A stretch of 64,000 nucleotides of DNA, from contig NZ_CP066218.1 of NCBI RefSeq assembly GCF_016313185.1, positions 3,968,001 to 4,032,000 of the forward strand. Reading direction: 5' to 3'. The position numbers and the translations under genes were made by a program. Shown here in pieces: positions 49,708 through 57,955 of the stretch (position 1 is its first letter; each line of letters begins with the position of its first letter). Source of the stretch: Mycolicibacterium baixiangningiae. GTDB taxonomy: Bacteria; Actinomycetota; Actinomycetes; Mycobacteriales; Mycobacteriaceae. Under the pieces are notes generated by a model, which saw only the letters and a program-made list of their open reading frames with translations, was not told the DNA's origin and searched no databases.

Positions 49708-50595
49708 TTACCGGCTGTCCGACGAGGTTCCGCTGAGTCGCTCGAGTGACTTGATGAGGGCACTGTGATCCAGCCCGCCGTCTCCGGCGGACCGCAGCGC
49801 CTGAACGAGTTGCGTGATGACACCGGTGAGCGGCACCGCGATCTGCGCCCGCTCAGCAGCCGCCAACGCGATCTTCAAATCCTTGTAATGCAGATCGACC
49901 CGGAAGCCCGGGGCGAAATCGCGGGCCAGCATTTTCGGCGCCTTCGCCTCGAGCACCTTGCTGGCCGCCAAGCCTCCGCCGAGAACGGTGAGCGCGGCAT
50001 CCACGTCGACATCTGTGCGCTGTAGCAATGTCACCGCCTCGCCCACCAGTGCGATATTGCCTGCGACCAGCATCTGATTGGCCGCCTTCACGAGCTGCCC
50101 CGCTCCGACCGGCCCGACGTGCACCAAAGTCGCTGCCACAGCGGTGAGTACCTCCCCGGCCCGACGCACCGCCTCCTCTTCGCCGCCCATCATGACCGCG
50201 AGCGTTCCGGCGATCGCTCCGGCTTCCCCTCCGCTGACCGGTGCGTCCACGAACGCTATGTCCATCGCGGCCAGACGCGCGGCGATCGTGACCGCGGCAT
50301 CCGGTGAGATTGTGCTGCAGTCGATGACGAGTGATCCGGGCCGCAGGGTCGAGACAACCCCTTCTGCGCCGAACAGCACCTCTTCGACGTCCGGTGAGTC
50401 GGGCAGCATGGTGACAACGACGTCCGCCTTCTCTCCCACATGCGCGGGACTGGTACCCCCCACTGCCCCGCGCGCCTCCAGCTCGGCGACCTTCGGACGC
50501 GAGCGGTTGAAGACCACCACCTGGTGGCCGGCGTCGACGAGATGAACCGCCATGGGCTTACCCATCACACCGAGCCCGATGAATCCAACGTTCAT
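49708..50595 (-). CDS. 3-hydroxyisobutyrate/tartronate-semialdehyde-type dehydrogenase
   Basis: 295-residue beta-hydroxyacid dehydrogenase. N-terminal NAD(P) motif GFIGLGVMGKPMA, substrate motif DAPVSGGEAGAIAGTLAVMMGG and catalytic Lys in GQLVKAANQMLV. Works on 3-hydroxy acids or semialdehydes. Good ribosome site (TGAGGAG) before the ATG. Starts 10 bp after the D-2-hydroxyacid dehydrogenase stop. Confidence 0.93.
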   Translation of the reverse strand: MNVGFIGLGVMGKPMAVHLVDAGHQVVVFNRSRPKVAELEARGAVGGTSPAHVGEKADVVVTMLPDSPDVEEVLFGAEGVVSTLRPGSLVIDCSTISPDAAVTIAARLAAMDIAFVDAPVSGGEAGAIAGTLAVMMGGEEEAVRRAGEVLTAVAATLVHVGPVGAGQLVKAANQMLVAGNIALVGEAVTLLQRTDVDVDAALTVLGGGLAASKVLEAKAPKMLARDFAPGFRVDLHYKDLKIALAAAERAQIAVPLTGVITQLVQALRSAGDGGLDHSALIKSLERLSGTSSDSR

Positions 50596-50605
50596 AGCCA
50601 ACTCC

Positions 50606-51640
50606 TCAGTAGCCCAGGGACAGGTCGACGACATTGCGGAACTCACGGCCCGCGACGAGTCGCTGCAGGTTGTCGACGAACACGTCGACCTGGCGGTCGC
50701 CCAGCAACTGAGACGCGTGCGAATCGTGCGGGAAAACGATGGCTCCCGGCGCCTTCCACAGCGGATCGTCGGCCGGCAGCGGCTCGGTGACATGACAGTC
50801 GATCAGCGCTCCGGACAAATGACCTCGTTCCAGCGCATCAGTGAGTGCGTCGGCATCATGGATCGCGCCGCGAGCGACGTTCGCCACCCAGCCACCCGGT
50901 TTCATCGCCGCCAGTGCCTCCGCATCGATCAGCCCGCGCGTGGCTGGGGTCAGCGGTGCCGCGATCACGAGGTAGTCGGATTCGGCCAGCGCCTCGAGCA
51001 ACTGCTCGGTGCAGACCGTTTCGTCAAAACCCTCGACCGCGTTACCGCGACGATTGACACCGATCGTCCGGATACCCAGCACCCGCGCGATCGTCGCCGT
51101 CCTCGCTCCGATGTTGCCGGTTCCGAGCACCGTCATGGTGGAACCCGCCAGTTCACGCGCGGGAAGTTCCTTCCACTCCCGCGCTGCTTGGTGCTCCCAG
51201 CGCTCCCGCAGCATCTTGGCCTGCGCCAGAATGCCCGCGATCACGGTCTCGGCGATGGCATTCGCCGCAACACCAGAGGCATTCGCCAATACCACGCCCT
51301 CAGGCATGATTCCCACGAGGTGCTCAGCGCCTGCGCTCATCGACTGCAGTAGCAACAGGTCCGGATTGAACAGTTGCTCGAGTCCGGGCATCTTCAGAAT
51401 GCCCTGCTCGATCTCGATCTCCTTCTTGGACCCGCTGGTCTCGACCATGATCGCGTGCGGTGGGCGCTGCGGCGCCTTGCCGGCATTCAGTTCCGAGACC
51501 GGGATGTGTTCCAGCCATACGTCATCGGCGACTCCGGCGATCCGGCCCTTCTGCTCCGGGGTCAGCCAGATTCCCTCGTCAGGGTCCTCGGCGTTCTGCA
51601 CTGCCTTGGGCAGACCTGCGACTACAACATTGAGTGACAC
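50606..51640 (-). CDS. D-isomer-specific 2-hydroxyacid dehydrogenase
   Basis: 344-residue NAD-dependent dehydrogenase. The cofactor domain has VLGTGNIGARTATIARVLG; the family block NVARGAIHDADALTDAL and a catalytic His in VFPHDSH are present; the usual Glu of the triad is in DCHVTEPLPADDPLW. Similar in outline to hydroxypyruvate/glyoxylate reductases. GTG start; 18 bp after the MetX-like stop. Confidence 0.92.
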   Translation of the reverse strand: MSLNVVVAGLPKAVQNAEDPDEGIWLTPEQKGRIAGVADDVWLEHIPVSELNAGKAPQRPPHAIMVETSGSKKEIEIEQGILKMPGLEQLFNPDLLLLQSMSAGAEHLVGIMPEGVVLANASGVAANAIAETVIAGILAQAKMLRERWEHQAAREWKELPARELAGSTMTVLGTGNIGARTATIARVLGIRTIGVNRRGNAVEGFDETVCTEQLLEALAESDYLVIAAPLTPATRGLIDAEALAAMKPGGWVANVARGAIHDADALTDALERGHLSGALIDCHVTEPLPADDPLWKAPGAIVFPHDSHASQLLGDRQVDVFVDNLQRLVAGREFRNVVDLSLGY

Positions 51641-51658
51641 TCGTCCGGTTCTCCTGCT

Positions 51659-52693
51659 CTACATCTCTGATGTGCTTCGTTGTTGAATGCGTTGTCGTTG
51701 TGTTGTCTTCATCAGCTCCCGCAGACACGCGTCGACCTCGTCTTGCTCTTCAGCGCGAATGCCCGGGCGCCCTGCCACGTGCCCCAGCGGCGACACCATC
51801 GGTCGCACTTCCCCGTCGTTGAGCCATGCCACCTCGAGGAGGTTCTCGGTGACTGTGAAGTATGTGTCGGTCACCGACGGCATGAAGATCGTGCGAGCCG
51901 TGATGTGGCCGAGCCGCTCGCTCAGCGCGTCGAGACTGCCCTCGCCGCCGGCCAGGCGCCACATCCGAAGCGACGCCATCAGATTGCCGGCGTGCATCGC
52001 CTGGTGATCCTTACCCCATCCCTCGAGCACGTCGGCGGGACTGGCGTATCCGAACTCGCGGTAGATCTCCTCGGCAAAGAACTGTTCGCAGTACGCCCAA
52101 CCGGCGTAGACCCGGCCGAACGCATCGAGCCGTTCCAGCACCGCGGGGTGGTCATCGCCCCCGATCTCGTTGCCGGCTGTCAGCGTGGCGCTGACCGAGT
52201 CGAGGAAGACCTGGTTGATCGGCGAACAGCGCGCCGCCGAACACAATGCGAACACCGTGGAGACGCACTCGGGGTAGGTGGCCGCGAAGTCCAGCGATTG
52301 CATACCGCCCAACGACCATCCAGCGACGAGTCGCAGATGCTGCACGCCCAGATGGTCCAGGACGAGTTTCGCCGCATGCACGTTGTCGCCGATGCGCACG
52401 TCGGGAAAGCCTGTGCCACTGGTCGAGGGAGAGGATGAGACCCCACCGCCGAAATGGTTGACGATGACCACGAAGTGCTCGGTCGGGTCTATCGGTCGCC
52501 CCGGCCCGATCCACGGCTGGTAACTGCCGTCGTCACCGGTGTAATAGGTGAACAACAGCACGGCGTTGTCTCCGGAGGCGGAGAGCGATCCGTGGGTTCG
52601 GTAGCTGATCTGCGCGTCGACCAACACCACACCCGACTCCAGCGAAAAGTCCAGCAGCCGAAGCTCTTTCCTCTCCCCGTGGCCAGCGGCCAT
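51659..52693 (-). CDS. Alpha/beta hydrolase, homoserine O-acetyltransferase (MetX)-like
   Basis: 344-residue alpha/beta-hydrolase of the MetX-like subgroup. Nucleophile elbow AGWSLGGMQSLDFAATYP; Asp and His of the triad in the C-terminal part (VTDTYFTV; SPLGHVAGRPG). MetX itself has conserved NVLGGCxGS, replaced here by NHFGGGVSSSPS, so a true homoserine transacetylase is unlikely; hydrolysis or acyl transfer to another alcohol is more plausible. ATG at 52693 is preceded by GAGGTGAG; GTG/ATG at 52699 is an alternative. Confidence 0.88.
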   Translation of the reverse strand: MAAGHGERKELRLLDFSLESGVVLVDAQISYRTHGSLSASGDNAVLLFTYYTGDDGSYQPWIGPGRPIDPTEHFVVIVNHFGGGVSSSPSTSGTGFPDVRIGDNVHAAKLVLDHLGVQHLRLVAGWSLGGMQSLDFAATYPECVSTVFALCSAARCSPINQVFLDSVSATLTAGNEIGGDDHPAVLERLDAFGRVYAGWAYCEQFFAEEIYREFGYASPADVLEGWGKDHQAMHAGNLMASLRMWRLAGGEGSLDALSERLGHITARTIFMPSVTDTYFTVTENLLEVAWLNDGEVRPMVSPLGHVAGRPGIRAEEQDEVDACLRELMKTTQRQRIQQRSTSEM

Positions 52694-52727
52694 CGTCACC
52701 TCACCTCGATCCTTCGGGTTCGTCTGC

Positions 52728-54083
52728 TCAGAAGAACTTGAGATACCGGTCCCGTTCCCAGTCGGTCACGGCGGTGGCATAGGACGTCCACTCGCTGCGC
52801 TTGTAGTCGATGAACGACTGCCAGAGCTTCTCCCCGCACACCTGCTTGGTGAACGGGTCGGCTTCGAACGCGTCCACCGCCTCCTCGAGGGTGCGCGGGA
52901 GGAGTGACAGACCACGCTTCTCGTACTCGGCCGGGTCGACCTCGTAGAGGTTCTCGGTGTGGAAGTGCTCCAGCTCGAGCTTTTCGCGAATACCTTCCAA
53001 GCCGGCGGCGAGCAGCAGAGCTGCTGCAAGATGGGGGTTGGCCGCGGAATCCACCGCACGGCACTCGACGCGGCCACCACCGAGGGGGATGCGCAACATG
53101 TTCGTGCGGTTGTTGTTGCCACAGCTGGCGAAGACCGGCGCCCACGTCGAGCCGGACCTGCTGCCTTCGCGCACCAGGCGCTTGTAGCTGTTGACCGTCG
53201 GAGCGATGACCGCACAGATCGCCGCGGCGTGCCGGACGATGCCGGCCGAGAAGTGGTAGCCGATCTCACTCAGTCCGGCAGCCCGCGGATCGTCAACGGA
53301 ATCAAAGAGGTTCAGCCCGCTGTCCAGACCCGCGAGCGACATGTTGAAATGCGCGCCCGAGCCTGTACGGTCAGCGAACGGCTTTGGCATGAAGGAGACG
53401 TACGCTCCGTGCTTGCGAGCGACCTCGTTGGCCATCAAGCGGAAGAACGCGACACGGTCTGCCATCGACAATCCGTCGGCGTAGGCGAAGTCGATCTCGA
53501 ACTGTCCCTGCGCATCTTCATGATCGAACGAGTAGACGTCCCAGCCGAGTTCGTTCATATGGTCGACAAGCTCGCGTAGCCAGCCCATGTTGTCCAGCAG
53601 CGCGGGGACCGTGTAGCAAGGCTTTTCGAGCGTATCGCGTTCGCTCAGAGCGCTGGGGCCGGCGGGTCCGTCCTCCAAGACGAAGAACTCGGTCTCGACG
53701 CCGAGATTGAATTGATAGCCCATCTCCTCGGCTGCCTTCACCTGCCGGCCGAGGATGTTTCGTGACGACGCCTCGAACGGCTCACCGGCGACGTACAGAT
53801 CGGAAAGGAACAGGGCGACGTCCTTGCGCCACGGCAAGACAAAACCCCGGTCCAGGTCGGGATGCGCGGAGAGCTCCTCGTCGCTGACGTCCTGCGGCAA
53901 GCCGTCGAGTGCCGCACCGGTGAACAACTCCGAGCCCTGCGACATCTGCACGAAGTGGTCGATCGGCACGATCTTGCCCTTGATGTTGCCGTGCAGGTCT
54001 GTGTAGCCGGCGATGCTGAATCGAACACCGTCTTCTTTCAACTGCTTGGCCATGACCTCGACCTCAGCTGCATCACGCGTCAT
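52728..54083 (-). CDS. Glutamine synthetase family ligase (GlnT/type III-like)
   Basis: 451-residue GS-fold enzyme. Beta-Grasp N-terminus IAGYTDLHGNIKGKIVP, catalytic-domain motifs GVETEFFVLED, DAQGQFEIDFAYAD, MPKPFADRTGSGAHFNMSL and NSYKRLVREGSRSGSTWAP. The usual tyrosine adenylylation loop is not evident. Distant GS relatives glutamylate amines (methylamine, isopropylamine, anilines, ethanolamine), so a gamma-glutamyl-amine ligase that starts amine breakdown is likely in this operon. ATG at 54083 with GAGGGG ahead; ATG at 54113 would lie inside the operator. Confidence 0.9.
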   Translation of the reverse strand: MTRDAAEVEVMAKQLKEDGVRFSIAGYTDLHGNIKGKIVPIDHFVQMSQGSELFTGAALDGLPQDVSDEELSAHPDLDRGFVLPWRKDVALFLSDLYVAGEPFEASSRNILGRQVKAAEEMGYQFNLGVETEFFVLEDGPAGPSALSERDTLEKPCYTVPALLDNMGWLRELVDHMNELGWDVYSFDHEDAQGQFEIDFAYADGLSMADRVAFFRLMANEVARKHGAYVSFMPKPFADRTGSGAHFNMSLAGLDSGLNLFDSVDDPRAAGLSEIGYHFSAGIVRHAAAICAVIAPTVNSYKRLVREGSRSGSTWAPVFASCGNNNRTNMLRIPLGGGRVECRAVDSAANPHLAAALLLAAGLEGIREKLELEHFHTENLYEVDPAEYEKRGLSLLPRTLEEAVDAFEADPFTKQVCGEKLWQSFIDYKRSEWTSYATAVTDWERDRYLKFF

Positions 54084-54101
54084 CGGCGACCCCTCATCAC
54101 T

Positions 54102-54124
54102 AGTTTCGATCATGTATCGAAACT
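54102..54124. promoter_or_regulatory. Operator of the catabolic operon: AGTTTCGAT-N5-ATCGAAACT
   Basis: Perfect 9-bp arms with CATGT between, 19 bp upstream of the GS-like ATG and at the head of the ten-gene operon. No second copy was noticed. Probable site for the island TetR protein. Confidence 0.65.
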
Positions 54125-54317
54125 GTAGGAAGGCGTTATTTCCCAAGCGTGGCGCTTAAGTAAAAACGGGATTTCGAAAGCTTCGGCGTGGGCCAGGCGG
54201 CCGAGAGTGCGAAGTGCTCATAGCGCGAGAGTCTTTTCGCCCGTCCCAGGCCCAGTGCCGGTTGGGTCGTCGAGTGGTCACTAGTCGTTCACTGAGGCGG
54301 TCGGCGTTGAAGCGCCG

Positions 54318-54474
54318 CACGCCTACTTCGTGGACCGGTTGCTTCCGGGTGTGCCCGCAGTTGCCCGACGCCGGGGCCGCTGCCCGCGAGCCAGTGTGTC
54401 GGCGCGGAGGGCGACGAGCGATACGACGCCTGAAGAATGGTCGAGTTACTCGTCGCCGGGCTACGTCACCCGCC
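54318..54474 (+). pseudogene. Decayed copy of the 3' end of tetR (43701 gene)
   Basis: Matches 44061-44264 in the same orientation, beginning CACGCCTACTTCGTGGACCGG and ending with TCGAGTTACTCGTCGCCGGG and CTACGTCA. Reading frame broken by indels; a stretch of roughly 45-50 bp is missing. Only the C-terminal third is recognisable; the 200 bp upstream (54125-54317) shows no gene I can support. Confidence 0.8.
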
Positions 54475-54612
54475 GAACAGCTGGCCGACCTTCAGGAGCA
54501 ACTCGTAGACGCCGTAACCGAAAGGCACCGCGACCCACGCCCACGCGAGCGCGATGTACGCCTTCGGGACGGTCGGCGTGTAGTCGTGCAATTCGACTGG
54601 CGGCTCGCTCAC
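54466..54612 (-). CDS. MFS transporter small subunit (oxalate/formate-type)
   Basis: 48-residue protein with one membrane helix: HDYTPTVPKAYIALAWAWVAVPFGYGVYELLLKV. It matches the small accessory protein encoded beside many actinobacterial OFA-family carriers. GTG start overlaps the carrier stop by 4 bp (GTGA). Its 3' end abuts the tetR remnant. Confidence 0.85.
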   Translation of the reverse strand: MSEPPVELHDYTPTVPKAYIALAWAWVAVPFGYGVYELLLKVGQLFGG

Positions 54613-55994
54613 CGGTGGTCCTCCTTTTCGACGGCAGTGGTCGGATCGGCTTGGGGCTGGTGCCATTTCGACGAGACCGGTCGGATCAGTTCGTTGCACA
54701 CCAGGGCGATCACCAGGAGGGCGATCATGATGGTGAACGACAGCGTGTACAGCGCGGGTCCGTCTTTACCCGCTGCGGTCTGATGGTCGGCGATGGAATT
54801 GACGATGATGGGTCCGAGGATTCCCGCCGCCGACCACGCCGTCAGCAGTCGGCCGTGGATGGCGCCCACCTGGAACGTGCCGAAGAGGTCACGCAGATAG
54901 GCGGGCACCGTGGCGAAGCCGGCGCCGTAGAACGACAGGATCACAATGGTCGCGACCAGGAAAACGATCTTGTTGGAGTTCGACATCAAGGTGATCGTCA
55001 GGTACATCAACGCGCCGACACCCAGGTAGAGCCGGTAGGCGTTCTTACGACCGATCACATCGGACAGGCTGGACCAGCCGATGCGGCCGAGCATGTTGCC
55101 CAACGAGAGCATGGCGACGTATCCGGCCGCCGCGGCGGCCAATGCGCCCGCCGCCGCGCCCGCTGTCGGGAAGTAGTCCTGGTAGATCGGCGATGCCTTC
55201 TCCAGGATGCCGATGCCCGCGGTCACGTTGAAGCACAGGACCACCCATAGCAGCCAGAACTGTGGGGTCTTGACGGCGTTGGTCGCCGACACCTGGCCGC
55301 CGGTGACGATCGAGTTCTCCTGCACCGGAGGCGGCGTCCAGCCCTGTGGCTTCCAATCCGCCCGCGGAACGCGGACGAGCAGCCAGCCCAGCGACATGAA
55401 CACCGCGTACACCACCCCGTGGACGAGGAAGGTCTTCGCGATGCCCGCGCTCTGGGTGCCGAAGGCGTCGAGCATCGCCGTCGACCACGGGGAGGCGATC
55501 AGCGCACCGCCGCCGAAGCCCATGATCGCCAGCCCGGTCGCCATGCCGGGCTTGTCGGGGAACCACTTGATCAGCGTCGACACCGGAGAGATGTAGCCGA
55601 TCCCCCAGCCGATACCGCCGATCACCCCGTACCCGAGCAGCACCAGCCAGTATTGGCCCACGGCGAGGCCGGCGGCGCCGACCAGCCAGCCACCGCAGAA
55701 GCAGCACATGGCCGCGAACATCGCCTTGCGCGGCCCGTTGCGGTCCACCCACGTACCGAACACCGCTGCTGACAGGCCCAGCATGACGATGCCGATGGTG
55801 AACGGCAGGGCACTGAGCGTGCCGGAGATGTCGAGCGCTCCCTCCAGCGGTTTCTTGAAGACGCTCCAGGAGTACGCCGCTCCGACGGATAGATGGATCG
55901 ACAACGCCGCGGGCGGGACCAGCCACCGACTCCAGCCGGGTGGGGCGACGATCCGTTCGCGACTGAAGAAGGATGCGGGTGTCTCCGATGCCAT
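54609..55994 (-). CDS. OFA-family MFS antiporter (oxalate/formate-like)
   Basis: 461-residue, 12-span carrier. OFA signs are SIHLSVGAAYSWSVFKKPLEG near the N-terminus, GVIGGIGWGIGYISPVSTLIKWFPDKPGMATGLAIMGFGGGA in the first half and LGNMLGRIGWSSLSDVIGRKNAY in the loop. Relatives exchange oxalate/formate or other small dicarboxylates. Preceded by a 259-bp region with a LacI-type palindrome. Forms an operon with the small subunit. Confidence 0.92.
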   Translation of the reverse strand: MASETPASFFSRERIVAPPGWSRWLVPPAALSIHLSVGAAYSWSVFKKPLEGALDISGTLSALPFTIGIVMLGLSAAVFGTWVDRNGPRKAMFAAMCCFCGGWLVGAAGLAVGQYWLVLLGYGVIGGIGWGIGYISPVSTLIKWFPDKPGMATGLAIMGFGGGALIASPWSTAMLDAFGTQSAGIAKTFLVHGVVYAVFMSLGWLLVRVPRADWKPQGWTPPPVQENSIVTGGQVSATNAVKTPQFWLLWVVLCFNVTAGIGILEKASPIYQDYFPTAGAAAGALAAAAAGYVAMLSLGNMLGRIGWSSLSDVIGRKNAYRLYLGVGALMYLTITLMSNSNKIVFLVATIVILSFYGAGFATVPAYLRDLFGTFQVGAIHGRLLTAWSAAGILGPIIVNSIADHQTAAGKDGPALYTLSFTIMIALLVIALVCNELIRPVSSKWHQPQADPTTAVEKEDHR

Positions 55995-56107
55995 CGGTGG
56001 GCTCTCCGTTCGACGTGCGAGTTCCGTACCGAACCTGTGGGCTCACTGTGATCGAGCACACAGGCCGCCGGTTTCCCCGGCAGACGATAGTGGAAACGAC
56101 GAGCATC

Positions 56108-56121
56108 CTGAAACGTTTCAG
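56108..56121. promoter_or_regulatory. LacI-type operator CTGAAACGTTTCAG
   Basis: Perfect 14-bp palindrome with the central ACGT of LacI/GalR-family sites, 114 bp upstream of the OFA carrier start. No LacI-family gene is in the window, so control must be from elsewhere. The rest of 55995-56253 shows no gene. Confidence 0.6.
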
Positions 56122-56253
56122 CCAATCTCGCCGAGGATCGCCGGTCAGCGCTGAATCGCACTCTCGCCGCCCATCGCGGTTGTGCGGTTTCATACGCGAC
56201 ACGCCAGTGCCGGCGTATCGGGACGCACACTCGACCGGCCATAGCCTGTCGGC

Positions 56254-56808
56254 ATGTCCCGACTCGGCGCTGACGCCGCGACACGCCTCGCAGCCCTCGG
56301 CGTGGTGCCGATGGCGCCCGGCCTGTCCGACGACGAGGTCGCGCACATCGAGTCGTCGTACGGATTCGCGTTCGCCGACGATCACCGGGATTTCCTGACT
56401 ACTGCGTTGCCGGTCGGCGAGGCCTGGCCGAACTGGCGCGCCGACGGCCGCAGAAGCCTCGACAAGCATCTGCGGCTACCGGTGGACGGCATTCTGTTCG
56501 CCGTGGAGTGGAAGCAGTTCTGGGACGACGCGTGGGGTCGGCGGCCGGCCCGCATGAAGGACGCGTTGCGCAGCGCGGTTTACCAGTTGGCCCGCGTGCC
56601 GCGGATGGTCCCGGTGCACTCGCAGTGCTACCTGCCCGCCGGTCACGGCTCCTCTGGACATCCCGTGCTGTCGATCTACCAGGCCGAAATCCGCGTCATC
56701 GCCGACGACCTGCTCGACTACGTCAACAGGCTGTCTGCGCCCGAAGCGCCTGTCCCGCAACCGACCTCAGTGTCGACCGTCGCTTTCTGGTCGGATCACG
56801 TGCGCTGA
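56254..56808 (+). CDS. SMI1/KNR4 (SUKH)-like protein
   Basis: 184-residue soluble protein. The N-terminal part LGVVPMAPGLSDDEVAHIESSYGFAFADDHRDFLTTALPVGEAWPNWR fits the SUKH superfamily, with the WxxxW-like patch VEWKQFWDDAWG. SUKH proteins often act as immunity or partner proteins, but no toxin gene is nearby, so a general housekeeping role is as likely. Convergent with the LysR-like gene. Confidence 0.7.
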   Translation: MSRLGADAATRLAALGVVPMAPGLSDDEVAHIESSYGFAFADDHRDFLTTALPVGEAWPNWRADGRRSLDKHLRLPVDGILFAVEWKQFWDDAWGRRPARMKDALRSAVYQLARVPRMVPVHSQCYLPAGHGSSGHPVLSIYQAEIRVIADDLLDYVNRLSAPEAPVPQPTSVSTVAFWSDHVR

Positions 56809-56813
56809 GGGCG

Positions 56814-57527
56814 TCAGCGGCGACCGCGCTCGGCCCGCCCCGGTTTGCGGGCGCCCTTACCCGTCGCGGCGCGGGCGGCCTGCTTCGCGAGGGTCTTCTC
56901 CCGTGCGGTGCGTTTCGGTACCGACGGGGCCTGTCCCCGTGACGATCCGGGTTTGCGGCCCCGCACGATCCCGATGAACTCCTCGAGCAGCACCGACTGC
57001 CGCCCCTCGGGGAAGGCCAGCGCCACGGAACAAGTCGGAGCGTCGGTGATCGGGCGGTACGTGAGGTCCTTGCGGTGATACAGCCGCGCCAGCGACTGTG
57101 GAACGATGAGCGCGCCGACCCCTGCGGCGACGAGTTCCATTGCGTCCTCAGTGCTCTCGGGTCGGTGATCGACCGGGGTGCCGGGAGCGCCCGCCCAGGC
57201 GACGACGTCATCGAGTGGGAGCAGCACCGGCTCGCCGTCGAGGTCGGCGGCACTGATCTCGTCGACGGCACTGAGCACGTGATCGGTCGGCACCACGACC
57301 ACCGTCGCCTCCTCGTAGAGGGGGATGACGGCCAGCCCAGACGTGTCGGCCGGCAGCCGGAGCAGCGCCACGTCGACGCTGCCCGCCCGCACGGCGGCGG
57401 CCGCGTCGGCCACGGCGACGGCGCGCAACCGCAGCGGGACCTCGGGGTGGCGCTCCGCCCAGTTCCTGGCCCACTTCGCGGGCGTCCCACCGGGGACGTA
57501 ACCGAGGGTGAGCGAGGGCGGGGTCAC
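56814..57527 (-). CDS. LysR substrate-binding-domain protein lacking a DNA-binding domain
   Basis: 237-residue protein made of a LysR-type effector domain only: LTLGYVPGGTPAKWARNWAERHPEVPLRLRAV, SVDVALLRLP and LVAAGVGALIVPQSLARLYHR. No helix-turn-helix precedes it; the frame starts directly at TPPSLTLGY. The C-terminus is a basic Lys/Arg/Ala tail (KRTAREKTLAKQAARAATGKGARKPGR), which could bind nucleic acid. Divergent from a DUF5997 gene 41 bp away, a pairing I recall in other actinobacteria. Confidence 0.85.
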   Translation of the reverse strand: MTPPSLTLGYVPGGTPAKWARNWAERHPEVPLRLRAVAVADAAAAVRAGSVDVALLRLPADTSGLAVIPLYEEATVVVVPTDHVLSAVDEISAADLDGEPVLLPLDDVVAWAGAPGTPVDHRPESTEDAMELVAAGVGALIVPQSLARLYHRKDLTYRPITDAPTCSVALAFPEGRQSVLLEEFIGIVRGRKPGSSRGQAPSVPKRTAREKTLAKQAARAATGKGARKPGRAERGRR

Positions 57528-57568
57528 CGCCTCAGGCTACCGCTGGGCCTCATCGATAAACTAAAGCC

Positions 57569-57955
57569 ATGAGCAGGCCGAACGCGCAGTCCATGAAACC
57601 CGCCACGGCGGCGAAGAAGCTGGACGTGTACTTGCCCGCGACGCCCGCGGAGTTCCAGGAGAACCCGATCACCCGCACTGAGCTCGCCGCCCTGCAGGCG
57701 GATCCGCCGCAGTGGCTCAAGGACCTCCGCAAGAACGGGCCGCACCCGAAGAACCTCGTGGCAGCCAGGCTGGGCGTCTCGATCGCCGGCCTCGCGCGGG
57801 GCGGTGTCGAGGACGCGCTCACCACCGAGCAGATCGATCAGCTGCTCGAGGAGAAGCCCGAATGGCTGGTCGCCGAACGCGAGAGCTACCAGACGGTGCT
57901 CCGCGAGCAGCGGCGCCAGAAGGCCCTGCGTGCGGAGCAGGCCCGCGAGAGCTGA
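57569..57955 (+). CDS. DUF5997 family protein
   Basis: 128-residue soluble protein: KKLDVYLPATPAEFQENPITRTELAALQADPPQWLKDLRKNGPHPKNLVAARLGVSIAGLARGGV. The helical, charged C-terminus ends QRRQKALRAEQARES. Function unknown; shares a short divergent promoter with the LysR-domain protein, suggesting the two act together. Its 3' end overlaps the extended tail of the convergent broken VOC frame. Confidence 0.85.
   Translation: MSRPNAQSMKPATAAKKLDVYLPATPAEFQENPITRTELAALQADPPQWLKDLRKNGPHPKNLVAARLGVSIAGLARGGVEDALTTEQIDQLLEEKPEWLVAERESYQTVLREQRRQKALRAEQARES

Noticed and set aside
51659..52693. True homoserine O-acetyltransferase MetX
   Set aside because: The conserved substrate-pocket motif is altered and the context is catabolic, so only a MetX-like hydrolase is claimed.
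52728..54083. Housekeeping glutamine synthetase GlnA
   Set aside because: Sequence is of a divergent GS class, no adenylylation loop is evident and it lies in a catabolic operon.
54125..54317. Separate small gene between the operon promoter and the tetR remnant
   Set aside because: Open frames here have no ribosome site and read into the decayed repeat.
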